Shown here one piece after another: positions 63,518 through 64,000 of a stretch of 64,000 nucleotides of DNA; position 1 is the stretch's first letter, and each line of letters begins with the position of its first letter. The stretch comes from Dechloromonas sp. ZY10. GTDB taxonomy: Bacteria; Pseudomonadota; Gammaproteobacteria; Burkholderiales; Rhodocyclaceae. The notes under the pieces are model-generated. The model ran no database searches, had not been told where the DNA came from, and saw only the letters and a list, made by a program, of their open reading frames with translations. The stretch covers positions 709,001 through 773,000 of the forward strand of contig NZ_CP144212.1 of the NCBI RefSeq assembly GCF_041378895.1, given 5' to 3'. The position numbers and the translations under genes were made by a program.

Positions 63518-64000
63518 ATGTCTTCCTCTGAGGCCCTGGCGCAAGCCGAATCCCTGCTGCTGGCGCCGTTTGCGCTGGGTGAATCCGACCTGGCCCGGAC
63601 CTTTGGCCAGATCATGCAGAAGCAGGTCGATTATGCCGACCTGTATTTCCAGTATTCGCGTTCCGAGGCCTGGAGCCTGGACGAAGGGATCGTCAAGTCC
63701 GGCAGTTTCAACATCGACCAGGGGGTCGGTGTGCGCGCCATTGCCGGCGAGAAAACGGCTTTTGCCTACTCCGATGACATTAGTGCGCGTGCGCTTGGCG
63801 ATGCCGCCGCAGCTGTACGGGCGATAGGTGCGGCGGGGCAGGCCGGGACGCTGGCAGCCCCGGGTTTTGGCCAGTTTTCACGGTCGACCGTGAATGCCGG
63901 GCTGTATCTCCCGCATGACCCGCTGGCCTCATTGCCGGCCGAAGCCAAGGTCAGCCTGCTCGAACGGCTGGAGTCCTTTGCCCGTGCGCTCGATCCGCGC
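63518..64000 (+). CDS. tldD: Metalloprotease TldD, 3' end outside the window
   Basis: The first 161 codons are seen: SLLLAPFALGESDLARTFGQ, VDYADLYFQYSRSEAWSLDE, GIVKSGSFNIDQGVGVRAIA and TAFAYSDDI are all TldD hallmarks. TldD with TldE processes small peptides such as microcin B17 and CcdA. The zinc site lies further on, beyond the window. GGAG precedes the ATG at 63518. The codons for QFSRSTVNAG carry an exact copy of the dispersed palindrome in a loop that is variable between family members. Confidence 0.95.
   Translation, partial: MSSSEALAQAESLLLAPFALGESDLARTFGQIMQKQVDYADLYFQYSRSEAWSLDEGIVKSGSFNIDQGVGVRAIAGEKTAFAYSDDISARALGDAAAAVRAIGAAGQAGTLAAPGFGQFSRSTVNAGLYLPHDPLASLPAEAKVSLLERLESFARALDPR
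63879..63892. repeat. Dispersed palindrome, exact copy inside tldD
   Basis: CACGGTCGACCGTG is exact, with TTTT before and AAT after, so the symmetry runs to about 20 bases. The codons give FSRSTVN in a variable loop. Confidence 0.95.

Overview
The window is GC-rich and densely coding, and reads as a betaproteobacterial chromosome. The Rhodocyclales (Azonexaceae, Dechloromonas-like) are the best guess. The evidence is the gph-trpE pairing, the DUF721/M23/secA/argJ block, the mlaFEDACB-ABC-ABC-bolA-murA block, the tandem phasins, and a general Gram-negative porin with an optimised codon set. No rRNA, tRNA or CRISPR array was seen, and the only mobile element is one decayed IS3-family copy.

Layout. 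1-4.4 kb: the tail of a chemoreceptor-like protein, gph, a Trp-rich leader peptide (not in a standard ORF list), trpE, and an HD-GYP phosphodiesterase. 4.4-7.5 kb (minus): a GT2 / GT39 / PAP2 trio that looks like a lipid-linked sugar transfer and lipid phosphatase unit. 7.7-12.7 kb (minus): argJ, secA and an M23 peptidase, with a DUF721/DciA-type gene divergent from them. 13.2-19.1 kb: an ECHDC3-like hydratase-fold protein, dnaE, and a soluble chemoreceptor with a C-terminal sensor domain. 19.2-21.8 kb: trpG-trpD-trpC behind a good sigma70 promoter, about 16 kb from trpE. 22.1-23.2 kb: porin. 23.5-24.7 kb: dead IS. 24.8-26.0 kb: two phasins. 26.2-29.0 kb (minus): lptA, lptC, kdsC, kdsD, with a KefB-type antiporter divergent.

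31.0-42.0 kb (minus) is one tight nine-gene operon for an MSHA-like / type II-like pseudopilus machine: secretin, TPR protein, ATPase, inner-membrane platform, GspL/PilN-like and PilO-like subunits, a very large protein with pilin-associated domains, and two prepilins. Most junctions are 4-nt ATGA overlaps. This is the most interesting accessory locus here.

42.1-48.8 kb (plus): the Mla phospholipid-transport genes, an ABC-2 exporter pair, a BolA-family gene and murA, ending in a terminator built around a palindrome. 48.9-53.6 kb: a cation diffusion facilitator, a FucA-like class II aldolase, a Uma2 nuclease, mtnA and a YbdL-type methionine aminotransferase; the aldolase, mtnA and aminotransferase suggest salvage of methylthioadenosine. 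53.7-64 kb: an EF-hand membrane protein of unknown function, glnE, a YhdP/AsmA-like giant, a nitrilase-family amidase, and the start of tldD.

Two signals cut across genes. One is a dispersed palindrome with the 14-base core CACGGTCGACCGTG, found exact or nearly exact at seven places in coding, intergenic and terminator DNA. The other is the trp leader with four Trp codons spaced exactly three codons apart.
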